A stretch of 64,000 nt of DNA from Variovorax sp. OK212 (GTDB lineage Bacteria > Pseudomonadota > Gammaproteobacteria > Burkholderiales > Burkholderiaceae_C). A model generated the notes under the pieces. The model was not told the DNA's origin. It ran no database searches and saw only the letters and a program-made list of their open reading frames with translations. The DNA lies in contig NZ_FOLP01000005.1 in the NCBI RefSeq assembly GCF_900112425.1, positions 124,001-188,000 of the forward strand. Reading direction: 5' to 3'. The position numbers and the translations under genes were made by a program. Positions 9,249 to 19,961 of this stretch are shown here, one piece after another (the stretch's first letter is position 1; each line of letters opens with the position of its first letter).

Positions 9249-10658
9249 ATGAAACACATCCGTTCCATCATCACCCTCGGTTGCCTTGCGGCAATGGCTG
9301 CAACGGCGGGTGCGCAGGGCTTCCGCTCTGGCAGCGGCATCACGGACATCATGCGCGCCGGTCCGCGCCTCGGCCCGCCGGCGGCGCGCCCCCCCGCGGC
9401 CGCGCCTGCCGCGGCGCCTGTGCAGCGCTCGGCCGAGTTCATCGTCGCCCTGGTCAACTCCGAGCCGATCACCAACACCGAGGTGCTGACCCGCGTGGCG
9501 CGCCTGGTGAAGGAAAACCCCGACGCCGAGCGCGTGCCCCGCAATGAACTCACGCGGCTCGTGCTCGATCGCCTGATCACCGAGCGTGCGCAGCTCCAGC
9601 TCGCCAAGGAAGGCGGCATCAAGGTCGACGACGTGGCGATCGACCAGGCCGAGCAGACCGTGGCGCGCCAGAACGAGATCAGCATGACCGAGCTGCGCCG
9701 CCGCGTGGCCGCCGAAGGCATCTCGCTGAAGGAATTCCGCAACGACCTGCGCGACCAGCTGCTGCTCACGCGCCTGCGTGACCGCGAAGTCGAGGCCAAG
9801 GTCAAGATCAGCGATGCCGAGGCCGACGAGTACCTGCGCGACCAGCGCAACCAGGCCGTCAAGAACGTCGCGCTGGAAAACCTCAACCTGGCGCAGATCC
9901 TGGTCGCCGTGCCCGAGAACGCCACCGACGCCCAGATCGCCACCGCGCAGCAGAAGGCGCAGGGCCTGGCCCAGCGCGCCCGTTCCGGCGAAGATTTCGC
10001 CAAGCTGGTGCAGGACAACTCCGATTCGCCCGACCGCGCCAACGGCGGCGCCATCGGCATGCGCAGCGCCGACCGCTACCCCTCGCTGTTCGTCGAGGCG
10101 ACGCAATCGACGGCCGTCAACGGCATCGCGGGTCCGGTGCGCTCCAGCGCCGGCTTCCACGTGTTCAAGGTGCTGGCCAAGGCGCAGATCGGTTCGGGCG
10201 ATGCCACCGTCACGCAGACGCAGGTGCGCCACATCCTGCTGCTGAACGATCCCAAGCGCACCACCGCGCAGGCGGTCGCGCAGCTGGCGGAATTCAAGCG
10301 CCGCGTGCAGGCCGGCACCGCCGATTTCGCCGGGCTGGCCCGTGACAACTCGCAGGATGCGAGCGCCAAGGCCGGCGGCGACCTCGGCTGGTCGCGCCCC
10401 GGCCAGTTCGTGCCCGAGTTCGAGGAGGCCATGGACCGGCTTACGCCGGGCCAGATCAGCGATCCGGTGGTGTCGCGCTTCGGCGTGCACCTGATCCAGG
10501 TGGTCGGCCGCCGCGATGCCAAGCTCAGCCAGGGCGAGCAGCGCGAAGCCGCGCGTGCCGCGCTGCGTGAACAGCGCATCGAGGAAGCCTTCAGCACCTG
10601 GGTGCAGGAAGTGCGTGCCCGCGCGTACGTCGAGTACCGCGAACCACCGCAGTCCTGA
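9249..10658 (+). CDS. surA: Periplasmic chaperone and peptidylprolyl isomerase SurA
   Basis: This 469-residue protein has a clear signal peptide ([22 protein letters not shown]) and a Pro/Ala-rich linker. The N-terminal SurA chaperone domain follows ([17 protein letters not shown]). Two parvulin domains begin near LAQILVAVP and VRHILLLND, the second carrying the classical [19 protein letters not shown]-terminal helix completes the chaperone module. SurA escorts outer-membrane barrels, including LptD encoded just upstream, to the BAM complex. The start is 23 bp after the lptD stop, so the genes are probably co-transcribed. The longer in-frame extension through lptD is not used. Confidence 0.94.
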   Translation: MKHIRSIITLGCLAAMAATAGAQGFRSGSGITDIMRAGPRLGPPAARPPAAAPAAAPVQRSAEFIVALVNSEPITNTEVLTRVARLVKENPDAERVPRNELTRLVLDRLITERAQLQLAKEGGIKVDDVAIDQAEQTVARQNEISMTELRRRVAAEGISLKEFRNDLRDQLLLTRLRDREVEAKVKISDAEADEYLRDQRNQAVKNVALENLNLAQILVAVPENATDAQIATAQQKAQGLAQRARSGEDFAKLVQDNSDSPDRANGGAIGMRSADRYPSLFVEATQSTAVNGIAGPVRSSAGFHVFKVLAKAQIGSGDATVTQTQVRHILLLNDPKRTTAQAVAQLAEFKRRVQAGTADFAGLARDNSQDASAKAGGDLGWSRPGQFVPEFEEAMDRLTPGQISDPVVSRFGVHLIQVVGRRDAKLSQGEQREAARAALREQRIEEAFSTWVQEVRARAYVEYREPPQS

Positions 10659-10665
10659 TTCCCTG

Positions 10666-11430
10666 ATGGCACATATCGCCCGGAAGCGGTTCGGACAGCA
10701 TTTCCTGTCCGACGGCGGGATCATCGATGCGATCGTGCGGGAGATCGCCCCGCAGCCCGGCGACGCCATGGTCGAGATCGGCCCAGGGCTCGCGGCGCTC
10801 ACGCAGCCGCTGGTCGAGCGGCTCGGCCGGCTCACCGTGATCGAGCTCGACCGCGACCTGGCCAAGCGCCTGCGCGACCATCCGCAGCTCGACGTCATCG
10901 AGTCCGACGTGCTCAAGGTCGACTTCGCCGAGGTGGCCGGACGCTTCCCCGGCAAGCCGCTGCGCGTGGTCGGCAACCTGCCCTACAACATCTCCACGCC
11001 CATCCTCTTTCACCTGCTGGACTGCGCCCATCTCGTGGCCGATCAGCATTTCATGCTGCAGAAAGAGGTGATCGACCGCATGGTGGCCAAGCCCGCCACG
11101 TCGGACTACAGCCGGCTGAGCGTGATGCTGCAGTGGCGCTACGACATGGAAAACGTGTTGTTCGTGCCGCCCGAGAGCTTCGATCCGCCGCCGCGCGTGG
11201 ACAGCGCCGTGGTTCGCATGGTGCCGCTGGCCACGCCGCCGGCCGTCGATGCCGCGCGGCTGGGCGAAATTGTGCAGGTTGCCTTCAGCCAGCGGCGCAA
11301 GCTGCTGCGCCACACGCTGGGCAAGTGGCTGCAGGAGCACGGCTTCTCGGGTGATTTCGACACCCAGCGGCGGGCCGAGGAAGTGCCCGTCGACGAATAT
11401 GTCGCGTTGGCACAATCCGTCGCCCCATGA
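10666..11430 (+). CDS. rsmA: 16S rRNA (adenine-1518/1519-N6)-dimethyltransferase RsmA (KsgA)
   Basis: This 254-residue protein starts [14 protein letters not shown], the diagnostic RsmA/KsgA opening. SAM-binding motif I is [10 protein letters not shown], the acidic residue after the second strand is in VIELDRDL, and the catalytic motif is NLPYNIS. The C-terminal domain has [15 protein letters not shown] and [13 protein letters not shown]. It dimethylates two adjacent adenines in helix 45 of 16S rRNA. Its ATG is seven bases after the surA stop. In many relatives pdxA sits between surA and rsmA; it is absent here. The stop codon lies inside a long perfect palindrome. Confidence 0.95.
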   Translation: MAHIARKRFGQHFLSDGGIIDAIVREIAPQPGDAMVEIGPGLAALTQPLVERLGRLTVIELDRDLAKRLRDHPQLDVIESDVLKVDFAEVAGRFPGKPLRVVGNLPYNISTPILFHLLDCAHLVADQHFMLQKEVIDRMVAKPATSDYSRLSVMLQWRYDMENVLFVPPESFDPPPRVDSAVVRMVPLATPPAVDAARLGEIVQVAFSQRRKLLRHTLGKWLQEHGFSGDFDTQRRAEEVPVDEYVALAQSVAP

Positions 11431-11465
11431 AAAAAGCCCGTCACAGACGGGCTTTTTTCATGGGG
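11423..11465. terminator. Perfect 20-3-20 palindromic bidirectional terminator overlapping the rsmA stop
   Basis: Two 20-base arms, fully complementary, flank the three-base loop ACA. Each arm holds a GC core (GCCCGTC and GACGGGC) and a six-base A or T run, so the element reads as an intrinsic terminator on both strands. The outer arm includes the rsmA stop codon. It serves rsmA from the left and, probably, the barstar transcript from the right. Confidence 0.9.
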
Positions 11466-11516
11466 GTTGCGAACTCGTTCGAAGAACCGCTCGCAACGGG
11501 CGTTGCCTGATGGTGC

Positions 11517-11762
11517 TCAGGCGGCGGCGAGCCAGTAACCCGCGTTGAAGGGGCTGCTCATGCGCAGTGCCAGCGGCGACACGTCGACCAGTTTGTCGGT
11601 CGGCATCTTTTCGCCTGCCGGCTCGGTGCTGGCGGTAGCTGCTGCTGCGTTGGTGTTGTTCACTTCGATGCCGTCGAGGGTTTCAGCTTTCGGCTGAGCC
11701 TCGTTCGCCCGTTCTGCTTGGCTGGTAGATGCAGAACGGGCTACAGAAAAGAATAGAAGCAC
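11517..11762 (-). CDS. Small hypothetical protein overlapping the barstar 3' end
   Basis: An 81-codon frame with a GTG start overlaps the last 22 bases of the barstar gene. From about residue 25 on, codon choice is strongly GC-ending, as in neighbouring genes, and the C-terminus (LVDVSPLALRMSSPFNAGYWLAAA) looks like a genuine conserved tail. The first dozen codons are poor in GC and low quality, so the start is uncertain, or this may be the remnant of a longer gene. No family is recognised. Its position last in the RNase-barstar unit suggests cotranscription only. Confidence 0.42.
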   Translation of the reverse strand: MLLFFSVARSASTSQAERANEAQPKAETLDGIEVNNTNAAAATASTEPAGEKMPTDKLVDVSPLALRMSSPFNAGYWLAAA

Positions 11763-12220
11763 CGGAACGGGACCTTGCGGTCGCCCCAGTAGTCCGAGGC
11801 GTCGCGGAAGATGTCGAGCAGTTGCTCGCGCGCTTCCTTGTCGAACTTGGCGTTGGCCGGAATCTGTTCCAGGACGATGACGAAACCAGGCTGCGGGCCC
11901 GATTTATGCAACGGGTCCGTCATGCAGTCGTACAGCGCGTCGAAATTCTTCCCGAAATGGGACGGGAACGTGAACTGCTGCGCAATCAGGTCGAGCACGT
12001 CCTGTTTGGTCTGGGCGTTGCCCAGGTTGGCGTACAGGAAGTGCTGGCCGGCTGCGTTGGCAGCGTCCTGCAGGTCGTTCACGCGGAACGCGCGGATCGA
12101 TTGCACGATGTTCGGGCGTACGGCACGAAGGGATAAAGTCATCTCCGCTGGTCTTTCCATAGTCATCATCATTTCTTCGGGGCGCTTCGGGGCGCCGCTC
12201 AGGTCGTTTTCATCGCTCAT
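11741..12220 (-). CDS. Barstar family ribonuclease inhibitor
   Basis: This 159-residue protein contains the barstar core near residues 57-157. The signature FPSHFGKNFDALYDCM includes the two acids that in barstar plug the RNase active site (here Asp94 and Asp98), and the end is VPFRCFYSFL. Barstar itself is about 90 residues; here an N-terminal extension of about 45 residues is rich in Met, Glu and Pro. There is no signal peptide, so it acts in the cytoplasm and protects the cell from the RNase encoded immediately upstream. Its ATG overlaps the RNase stop (ATGA), which implies translational coupling. Confidence 0.87.
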   Translation of the reverse strand: MSDENDLSGAPKRPEEMMMTMERPAEMTLSLRAVRPNIVQSIRAFRVNDLQDAANAAGQHFLYANLGNAQTKQDVLDLIAQQFTFPSHFGKNFDALYDCMTDPLHKSGPQPGFVIVLEQIPANAKFDKEAREQLLDIFRDASDYWGDRKVPFRCFYSFL

Positions 12221-12630
12221 GGCGCAATCCGTCTGAAACTCGCGTAATGGTCTGCCGTGTACCAGCAGGCCTCGGGCGTGGTGCGTTGTTCACCGCCGCA
12301 AACGATCCGTTGTGCACCACGATTGCGCGAGCCCGGTGTCGTCACCGTGTACTCGCGGTAGTGGCCACGCCGGGCCGGCGGCAAGATACGTTCGCGATTG
12401 CCGAAAACCGAGCCGTCCTTGTCGTACCGGAAGGGGCCACCGTCGAGGATGGCTCGATAGGTTCGCTGGCCCTGAACCGGCAATTCGGACAGTGCAATCG
12501 TTCCTTCGTTGGACGTTTTCCCGGTGCCGAACCATCCGCGGGCCTCGGCCCCGGTCGTCAACGCCGCCAGCATCAGGCCGGTGAGCGCAAACTTTGTGAC
12601 AGAGGACGTGATCGAGGCGTAAGCCGCCAT
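12217..12630 (-). CDS. Secreted barnase/RNase N1-T1 type guanyl-specific ribonuclease
   Basis: This 137-residue protein starts with a signal peptide (core about residues 13-27, cleavage near AEARG). The microbial RNase fold follows: ELPVQGQRTYRAI, GGPFRYDKDGSVFGNRE, then HYREYTV (likely catalytic Glu93), arginines at 102-104 and a late His128 in TADHYASF. These match the Glu-Arg-His catalytic set of barnase. It cleaves single-stranded RNA, often 3' of G. Two cysteines (111 and 122) may form a disulfide after export. The ATG at 12630 is preferred over an upstream TTG. The start of the inhibitor gene overlaps its stop by four bases. Confidence 0.86.
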   Translation of the reverse strand: MAAYASITSSVTKFALTGLMLAALTTGAEARGWFGTGKTSNEGTIALSELPVQGQRTYRAILDGGPFRYDKDGSVFGNRERILPPARRGHYREYTVTTPGSRNRGAQRIVCGGEQRTTPEACWYTADHYASFRRIAP

Positions 12631-12724
12631 GGGGCACCACAAGAGAAAAGAGCGGGGGTTCCGAATCGGCGATCAACCTCGGGGTTAACCCGCAAATTCA
12701 AGCCCGCGAGTGTGCACCACGCTG

Positions 12725-12764
12725 GCGAAAATAGCAAGCGACTGCCCAAAGTTTGAGCAGTCGC
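12725..12764 (-). terminator. Terminator for maeB
   Basis: On the reverse strand the arms GCGACTGC and GCAGTCGC extend through an inner CAAA/TTTG pairing, with one G-U wobble, to a 13-bp hairpin with a one-base loop. A T-rich stretch (TTGCTATTTT) follows. It sits 50 bases past the maeB stop and before the RNase gene. Confidence 0.72.
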
Positions 12765-12813
12765 AGGGGCTTCGAGTGGCGCTTTAAGTTGGCGGCCACT
12801 CTCGCCGAAGGGC

Positions 12814-15171
<2,358 letters not shown>

Positions 15172-15360
15172 GTGCCTGTAGCTCCTGGTGGCGCTTCTTC
15201 TGGGGGCGCCGATTGTAGACCTCGCTCGGAAGGCCTTGCGCAGAGGCCATACGCCGCATGGTGGGGTCGAGCATGACTAAAAGCACGGGCCCGGCGTCAA
15301 GTCGCTGTGGCAATATGCACAGTTCGGACAAAACCTGAAAAAACCTCGAGAGGAGCGACC

Positions 15361-16410
15361 ATGGCGCTGATGGATTTCATCAAGAAACAGTTCATCGACA
15401 TCATCCAGTGGACGGAGACCGGCGATGGCACGCTGGCCTGGCGTTTCCCGATGGCGGAGATGGAAATCCAGAACGGCGCCTCGCTCACCGTTCGCGAATC
15501 CCAGGTGGCCGTCTTCGTCAACGAAGGCAAGGTCGCCGACGTGTTCGGCCCCGGCATGTACAAGCTCACGACGCAGACGCTGCCCGTGCTCACGTACCTG
15601 AAGAACTGGGACAAGCTCTTCGAGTCCCCCTTCAAGAGCGACGTCTACTTCTTCAGCACGCGCCAGCAGGTCGACCAGAAGTGGGGCACGCCCCAGCCGA
15701 TCACCATTCGCGACAAAGACTTCGGCGCCGTGCGCCTGCGGGCCTTCGGCAACTACAGCTTCCGCATCGGCGACGCCAAGCTGTTCCACACCGAAATCTC
15801 GGGCACGCGCGACATCTACAGCGTGGCCGACCTCGACGGCCAGCTGCGCGGCCTGGTGCTGCAGAACATCAGCAACGCCATCGCGTCCAGCGGCGTGCCC
15901 TTCCTCGACCTCGCGGCCAACCAGATCCAGTTCGCGCAGGCGCTCGCCGCCCAGCTGGTGCCCGAGTTCGAGAAGATCGGCATCAAGCTCGAGAACATCA
16001 CGGTCCAGAACGTCTCGCTGCCCGAAGAACTGCAGAAGATCCTCGACCAGAAGATCGGCATGGGCATGGTCGGCAACGACATGGGCAAGTTCATGCAGTA
16101 CCAGACGGCGCAGGCGATCCCCAAGTTCGCCGAAGGCGCGGCGGGCGGCGGCGGCATTGCCGGCGACGCCATGGGCCTGGGCGCCGGCGTGGCGCTGGGC
16201 CAGGTGCTGGCGCAGAACCTCGCGCAGGGCCTCAGCCCCAACGTGGCCGCGCAGGCCGCCGCCACGCAGCAGCAACCGGCCGTGGCCGTGGTGAGCCCCA
16301 CCGACGTGATGACCACGCTCGAGAAGCTCGGCGAGCTCAAGACCAAGGGCATCCTCACGCAGGAAGAGTTCGACGCCAAGAAGGTTGAGCTGCTCAAGAA
16401 GCTGGTCTAA
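15361..16410 (+). CDS. SPFH domain protein with C-terminal SHOCT motif
   Basis: This 349-residue protein begins MALMDFIKKQFIDIIQW after a strong GAGAGGAG site. The SPFH/band-7 core spans about residues 30-230 (RESQVAVFVNEGKVADVFGPGMYKL; LFFS-like and NYSFRIGDA segments). A Gly/Ala-rich linker (about 255-310) leads to a SHOCT-type helix-turn-helix tail (LGELKTKGILTQEEFDAKK). There is no transmembrane segment; this is the YdjI/virion-core-like SPFH class, thought to scaffold proteins at the membrane. It is the first gene of a unit with DUF4178, DUF350 and aminopropyltransferase genes, which suggests a shared envelope role. Confidence 0.85.
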   Translation: MALMDFIKKQFIDIIQWTETGDGTLAWRFPMAEMEIQNGASLTVRESQVAVFVNEGKVADVFGPGMYKLTTQTLPVLTYLKNWDKLFESPFKSDVYFFSTRQQVDQKWGTPQPITIRDKDFGAVRLRAFGNYSFRIGDAKLFHTEISGTRDIYSVADLDGQLRGLVLQNISNAIASSGVPFLDLAANQIQFAQALAAQLVPEFEKIGIKLENITVQNVSLPEELQKILDQKIGMGMVGNDMGKFMQYQTAQAIPKFAEGAAGGGGIAGDAMGLGAGVALGQVLAQNLAQGLSPNVAAQAAATQQQPAVAVVSPTDVMTTLEKLGELKTKGILTQEEFDAKKVELLKKLV

Positions 16411-16414
16411 CCCC

Positions 16415-16490
16415 CAGGCTTCGCGCGCTTCGTGTCGCTCCTCCTCCCCCCTGGCAGGGGGCGATACCGGCGGCCCGGCTTAGCCGGCTC
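16415..16490. repeat. Dispersed intergenic repeat, copy 1
   Basis: The stretch holds CTTCGTGTCGCTC followed by a C-run/G-run hairpin (CCCCC...GGGGG) and GGCCCGG/CCGG pieces. The same order recurs at 18310-18400 in the same operon. Repeats of this look are scattered between genes in Comamonadaceae; function unknown, possibly REP-like mRNA stabilising elements. Confidence 0.55.
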
Positions 16491-16534
16491 AACGGTGTCC
16501 CCCGCTTCGTTCGTCGTTTTTTCCGCAGCGCACC

Positions 16535-18016
16535 ATGGCTGAGGAAACCGGCAACCAACGCTACTACCGCGCGCCCTGCCCCGGCTGCGGCGCGCCCGTC
16601 GAATTCCGTTCGGCGCAATCGACCCACGCGGTCTGCCCGTACTGCCAGAGCACCGTCGTGCGCCAGGGCGAGACGCTCGCGCGCACCGGCAAGATGGCCG
16701 AGCTGTTCGACGACTTCAGCCCGCTGCAGCTGTTCGCCGCCGGCCGCATCCAGGACAAGCCGTTCACGCTGATCGGCCGGCTGCAGTACACCTACCCGGG
16801 CGGTCGCTGGACCGAGTGGATCGCCGCGCTCGACGCGGACCGCACCGGCGTGCTCAGCGAGGACAACGGCGCCTACGTGTTCGCGCTGCCCTTCGACATC
16901 CAGCGCGCCGCGCCGCCGTGGAACGAGTTGCGCGTGGGCGCCACCACCGCCTTCGCCGGGCAGAGCTACACCGTCACCTCGAACGAGCAGGTCGCGCTGA
17001 CCTCGGCGCAGGGCGAACTGCCGCATCTGCCCGAGCTGGGCAAGTCGTTCGCCATGGTCGAGCTGCGCAACGACAAGGGGCTGGTGCTCAGCCTGGACTA
17101 CGGCACCGCGCCGCCCACGGCCTACCTGGGCCGCTCGGTGCAGCTGGACGACCTGCAGCTCACCGGCCTGCGCGACGAATCCGCCAAGGACGAGAAGGGC
17201 CGCAGCTTCAACTGCCCCAACTGCGGCTCGCCGGTCACCGTCAACCTGGCCGACAGCAAGACCATCACCTGCCGCTCGTGCAGCAGCATCATCGACCTGT
17301 CGCAGGGCATCGGCGGCGAGCTCAAGCACGCCACGCAGAACGAGCCCGTACGCCCGCTCATCGCGCTGGGCAGCATGGGCCAGCTGCAGGGCGTGCAGTG
17401 GCAGGTGGTCGGCTTCCAGCACCGCATGGGCAGCGAGCCCGGCGACGACGAGATGTTCGGCTGGGACGAGTACCTGCTCTTCAACAAGAAGCGCGGCTTC
17501 AGCTTCCTGGTGGACGCCGAGGACGGCTGGAGCATGGTCAAGCCGACCACCGGCGCGCCGGTGATGGCCGAGAACGGCAGCAGTGCCACCTACCTCAGCA
17601 AGCGCTACCAGCAGCAGTACGCCTACAACGCCGAGACCACCTACGTGGCGGGCGAGTTCTACTGGCAGGTCGAGCGCGGGCAGAAGACCTTCAACCGCGA
17701 CTTCGCCAGCGGCGGCGCGCTGCTGTCCATGGAGCGCTCGGCCAACGAGCTCACCTGGTCGTCGGGCAGCAAGATCGACAGCGGCGCCGTGGCCACCGCC
17801 TTCAAGCTGGACACCAAGAAGGACATGTTCAAGCGCGGCGACGCGCTGCCCGTGAGCGCCGCCTCGGGCATGGGCTGCGGCACCATCATCCTGATCGTCG
17901 TGGTGATCATCATCGTGCTGATCATCCTGAGCACCTGCAGCGGCGGCTCGTCGGGCGGCTCGCGCAGCTCGGGCGGTTCGTATGGCGGTTACTCGAGTGG
18001 CGGCGGCCACAAATGA
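16535..18016 (+). CDS. DUF4178 protein with two zinc ribbons and a C-terminal membrane anchor
   Basis: This 493-residue protein starts with a CxxC/CxxC zinc ribbon (CPGCGAPV and CPYCQS, residues 15-38) and a DUF4178 module (ELFDDFSPLQLF, then IGRLQYTYPGGRWTEW). A second ribbon (CPNCGSPV and CRSCSS, about 225-250) precedes a second DUF4178 module (WQVVGFQHR, then WDEYLLFNKKRGF). One strong transmembrane helix (about 450-468) follows and a Ser/Gly-rich tail ends the chain. The duplicated ribbon-plus-DUF4178 layout is plain. Its biochemical role is unknown; DUF4178 genes commonly accompany polyamine aminopropyltransferase and DUF350 genes, as here. Confidence 0.85.
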   Translation: MAEETGNQRYYRAPCPGCGAPVEFRSAQSTHAVCPYCQSTVVRQGETLARTGKMAELFDDFSPLQLFAAGRIQDKPFTLIGRLQYTYPGGRWTEWIAALDADRTGVLSEDNGAYVFALPFDIQRAAPPWNELRVGATTAFAGQSYTVTSNEQVALTSAQGELPHLPELGKSFAMVELRNDKGLVLSLDYGTAPPTAYLGRSVQLDDLQLTGLRDESAKDEKGRSFNCPNCGSPVTVNLADSKTITCRSCSSIIDLSQGIGGELKHATQNEPVRPLIALGSMGQLQGVQWQVVGFQHRMGSEPGDDEMFGWDEYLLFNKKRGFSFLVDAEDGWSMVKPTTGAPVMAENGSSATYLSKRYQQQYAYNAETTYVAGEFYWQVERGQKTFNRDFASGGALLSMERSANELTWSSGSKIDSGAVATAFKLDTKKDMFKRGDALPVSAASGMGCGTIILIVVVIIIVLIILSTCSGGSSGGSRSSGGSYGGYSSGGGHK

Positions 18017-18085
18017 CGGCGAAGATGTCCACCGCAGGCGTCACGTTTTTCGCGATGTCTCTCATTACTACGACTGGAGGTCCCC

Positions 18086-18304
18086 ATGGGATTTGAATGG
18101 CTGAAACCGGGCGTGGTCCTCGGATCGCTCGTGTACGCGCTGATCGGCGTGATCATCTTCTGGCTCTGCTTCCTGATCATCGACAAGATCACCCCCTATG
18201 ACCTGTGGGGCGAGATCGTCGAGAAGCAGAACGTCGCGCTGGGCCTCGTCGTCGCGGCGATGAGCCTGGGCATCAGCATCATCGTTGCCGCGGCGATCCA
18301 CTAG
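18086..18304 (+). CDS. DUF350 (YjfL-like) small membrane protein
   Basis: This 72-residue protein has two hydrophobic helices (about residues 10-33 and 48-70), with charged IDKITPYDLW between them and the NVALGLVVAAMSLGISIIVAAAI signature of DUF350. The single-unit length fits half of the duplicated YjfL of E. coli, so it likely oligomerises in the inner membrane. Placed between the DUF4178 gene and the aminopropyltransferase gene, it is part of the same conserved association. Substrate or channel activity is unknown. Confidence 0.85.
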   Translation: MGFEWLKPGVVLGSLVYALIGVIIFWLCFLIIDKITPYDLWGEIVEKQNVALGLVVAAMSLGISIIVAAAIH

Positions 18305-18309
18305 CCTGC

Positions 18310-18400
18310 CGGCCTTGCCCCTCGCTTCGCTTCGTGTCGTTCGCCATCCCCCGCGGGGGAGGCGCGGGCCGCCTCGGGGCGGCTTGGCGGCGACCGCCTG
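18310..18400. repeat. Dispersed intergenic repeat, copy 2
   Basis: It shares CTTCGTGTCGTTC, a perfect CCCCCGCGGGGG hairpin and GCC/GGC-rich arms with the copy at 16415-16490. It fills nearly the whole gap between the DUF350 gene and the aminopropyltransferase gene. The two copies differ enough to be old, not recent duplicates. Confidence 0.55.
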
Positions 18401-18404
18401 ATCC

Positions 18405-19955
18405 ATGGACATTCCAAACAGCACGGCGTTGCCGCCCAAGGGGCCGCAACCCGTAGAGATCGCGCTGCTCGCCAGCGTCTTCGTGGTCGCGGCCTGCGGC
18501 CTGGTCTACGAACTGAGCGCGGCCGCGCTGAGCAGCTACCTGCTCGGCGACTCGGTGCTGCAGTTCAGCACCATCATCGGCACCTACCTGTTCGCCATGG
18601 GCGTCGGCTCGTGGCTGTCGCGCTATTTCGACCGCCAGCTGCCCGCGCACTTCCTGCGCATCGAGCTGATGGTGGCGCTCATCGGCGGCGCGCTGCCGGC
18701 CATCCTGTTCCTGGCCAACGCCTACGTGCCCAGCGCCTTCCGCCTGCTGCTGTACGGCCTGGTGATGGTGGTGGGCACGCTGGTGGGCCTGGAGATCCCG
18801 CTGGTCATGCGCATCCTCAAGCGCAACATCGTGCTGAAGAACCTGGTGTCGCAGGTGCTCACCTTCGACTACCTCGGCGCGCTCGCGGTGTCGGTGGCGT
18901 TCCCGCTGATCCTGGTGCCGCAGCTCGGCATGATCCGCACCGGCCTGCTGTTCGGCTTCATGAACGCGGCCGTGGCCGTGTGGGCGCTGTGGCTGTTCCG
19001 CCATGAGTTGCGCCGCGTCGGCGCGCACGCCATGGCCTGCTTCCTGGCGCTGGCCGCGCTGGTCGCGGCCTTCGTGTGGGCCGACCACATCACCACGCTG
19101 GCCGAGGACAAGTTCTACCAGGACCGCATCGTCTTCAGCGCCACCTCGCCCTACCAGCGCATCGTGGTCACGCGCGGCCTGCTGGGCCACCGCCTGTTCC
19201 TGAACGGCAACCTGCAGTTCGCCGAGCGCGACGAGTACCGCTACCACGAGGCGCTGGTGCACCCCGTGATGGCCGCGCAAGGCGCGCCGAAGAAGGTCGC
19301 CGTGCTCGGCGGCGGCGACGGCATGGCGGTGCGCGAGATCCTCAAGTACCCGTCGGTCGAGTCGGTCACGCTGGTGGAGCTCGACCCGAACATGACCCAG
19401 CTCTTCACCACGCACGAGACCCTGGCCGCGCTCAACGGCCATTCGCTGTCGTCGCCCAAGGTGAAGATCGTCAACACCGACGCCTTCCAGTGGCTGCAGC
19501 AGCCCGGCGACATGTTCGACGTGATCGTGGTCGACTTTCCGGACCCGACCAACTTCGCCATCGGCAAGCTCTACACCAACAGCTTCTATTCCCTGCTCGA
19601 GAAGCGCCTGTCGGCCAGCGGCTACGCCGTGATCCAGACCACCTCGCCGCTGGTGGCGCGCAAGAGCTACTGGACCGTGGCGGCCACCATCGAGTCGGTC
19701 GGCCTCACGGCAACGCCGTACCACGCGCACGTGCCCAGCTTCGGCGAGTGGGGCTACATCATCGCGAGCCGCCGGCCGTACCGCATGCCCGACGCGCTGC
19801 CCTCGGGCCTGCGCTTCCTGTCGCCTTCCACGCTGCCGCTGATGTTCGACTTCCCGCTCGACATGGCGCGCGTGCCGGCCGAAGTGAACCGGCTGTCCAA
19901 CCAGACCCTTGTCACCACTTACGAACAGGAGTGGGGCAAGGTGATGGCGCACTAG
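18405..19955 (+). CDS. speE: Membrane-anchored polyamine aminopropyltransferase (spermidine synthase-like)
   Basis: This 516-residue protein has about seven N-terminal transmembrane helices (residues 18-225), then a spermidine-synthase domain. It carries the SAM-type loop VLGGGDGMAVRE (about 300-311), VELDPNMTQLF for ribose binding and VVDFPDPTNFAIGKLY with the catalytic acid. The canonical D-x-x-DP motif is kept as DFPDP. Such enzymes transfer an aminopropyl group from decarboxylated SAM to an amine acceptor; the membrane anchor implies an acceptor at or near the membrane. SAM decarboxylase is not in this operon but a speD gene lies at 61217-61597. Confidence 0.87.
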   Translation: MDIPNSTALPPKGPQPVEIALLASVFVVAACGLVYELSAAALSSYLLGDSVLQFSTIIGTYLFAMGVGSWLSRYFDRQLPAHFLRIELMVALIGGALPAILFLANAYVPSAFRLLLYGLVMVVGTLVGLEIPLVMRILKRNIVLKNLVSQVLTFDYLGALAVSVAFPLILVPQLGMIRTGLLFGFMNAAVAVWALWLFRHELRRVGAHAMACFLALAALVAAFVWADHITTLAEDKFYQDRIVFSATSPYQRIVVTRGLLGHRLFLNGNLQFAERDEYRYHEALVHPVMAAQGAPKKVAVLGGGDGMAVREILKYPSVESVTLVELDPNMTQLFTTHETLAALNGHSLSSPKVKIVNTDAFQWLQQPGDMFDVIVVDFPDPTNFAIGKLYTNSFYSLLEKRLSASGYAVIQTTSPLVARKSYWTVAATIESVGLTATPYHAHVPSFGEWGYIIASRRPYRMPDALPSGLRFLSPSTLPLMFDFPLDMARVPAEVNRLSNQTLVTTYEQEWGKVMAH

Positions 19956-19961
19956 CCTCCC

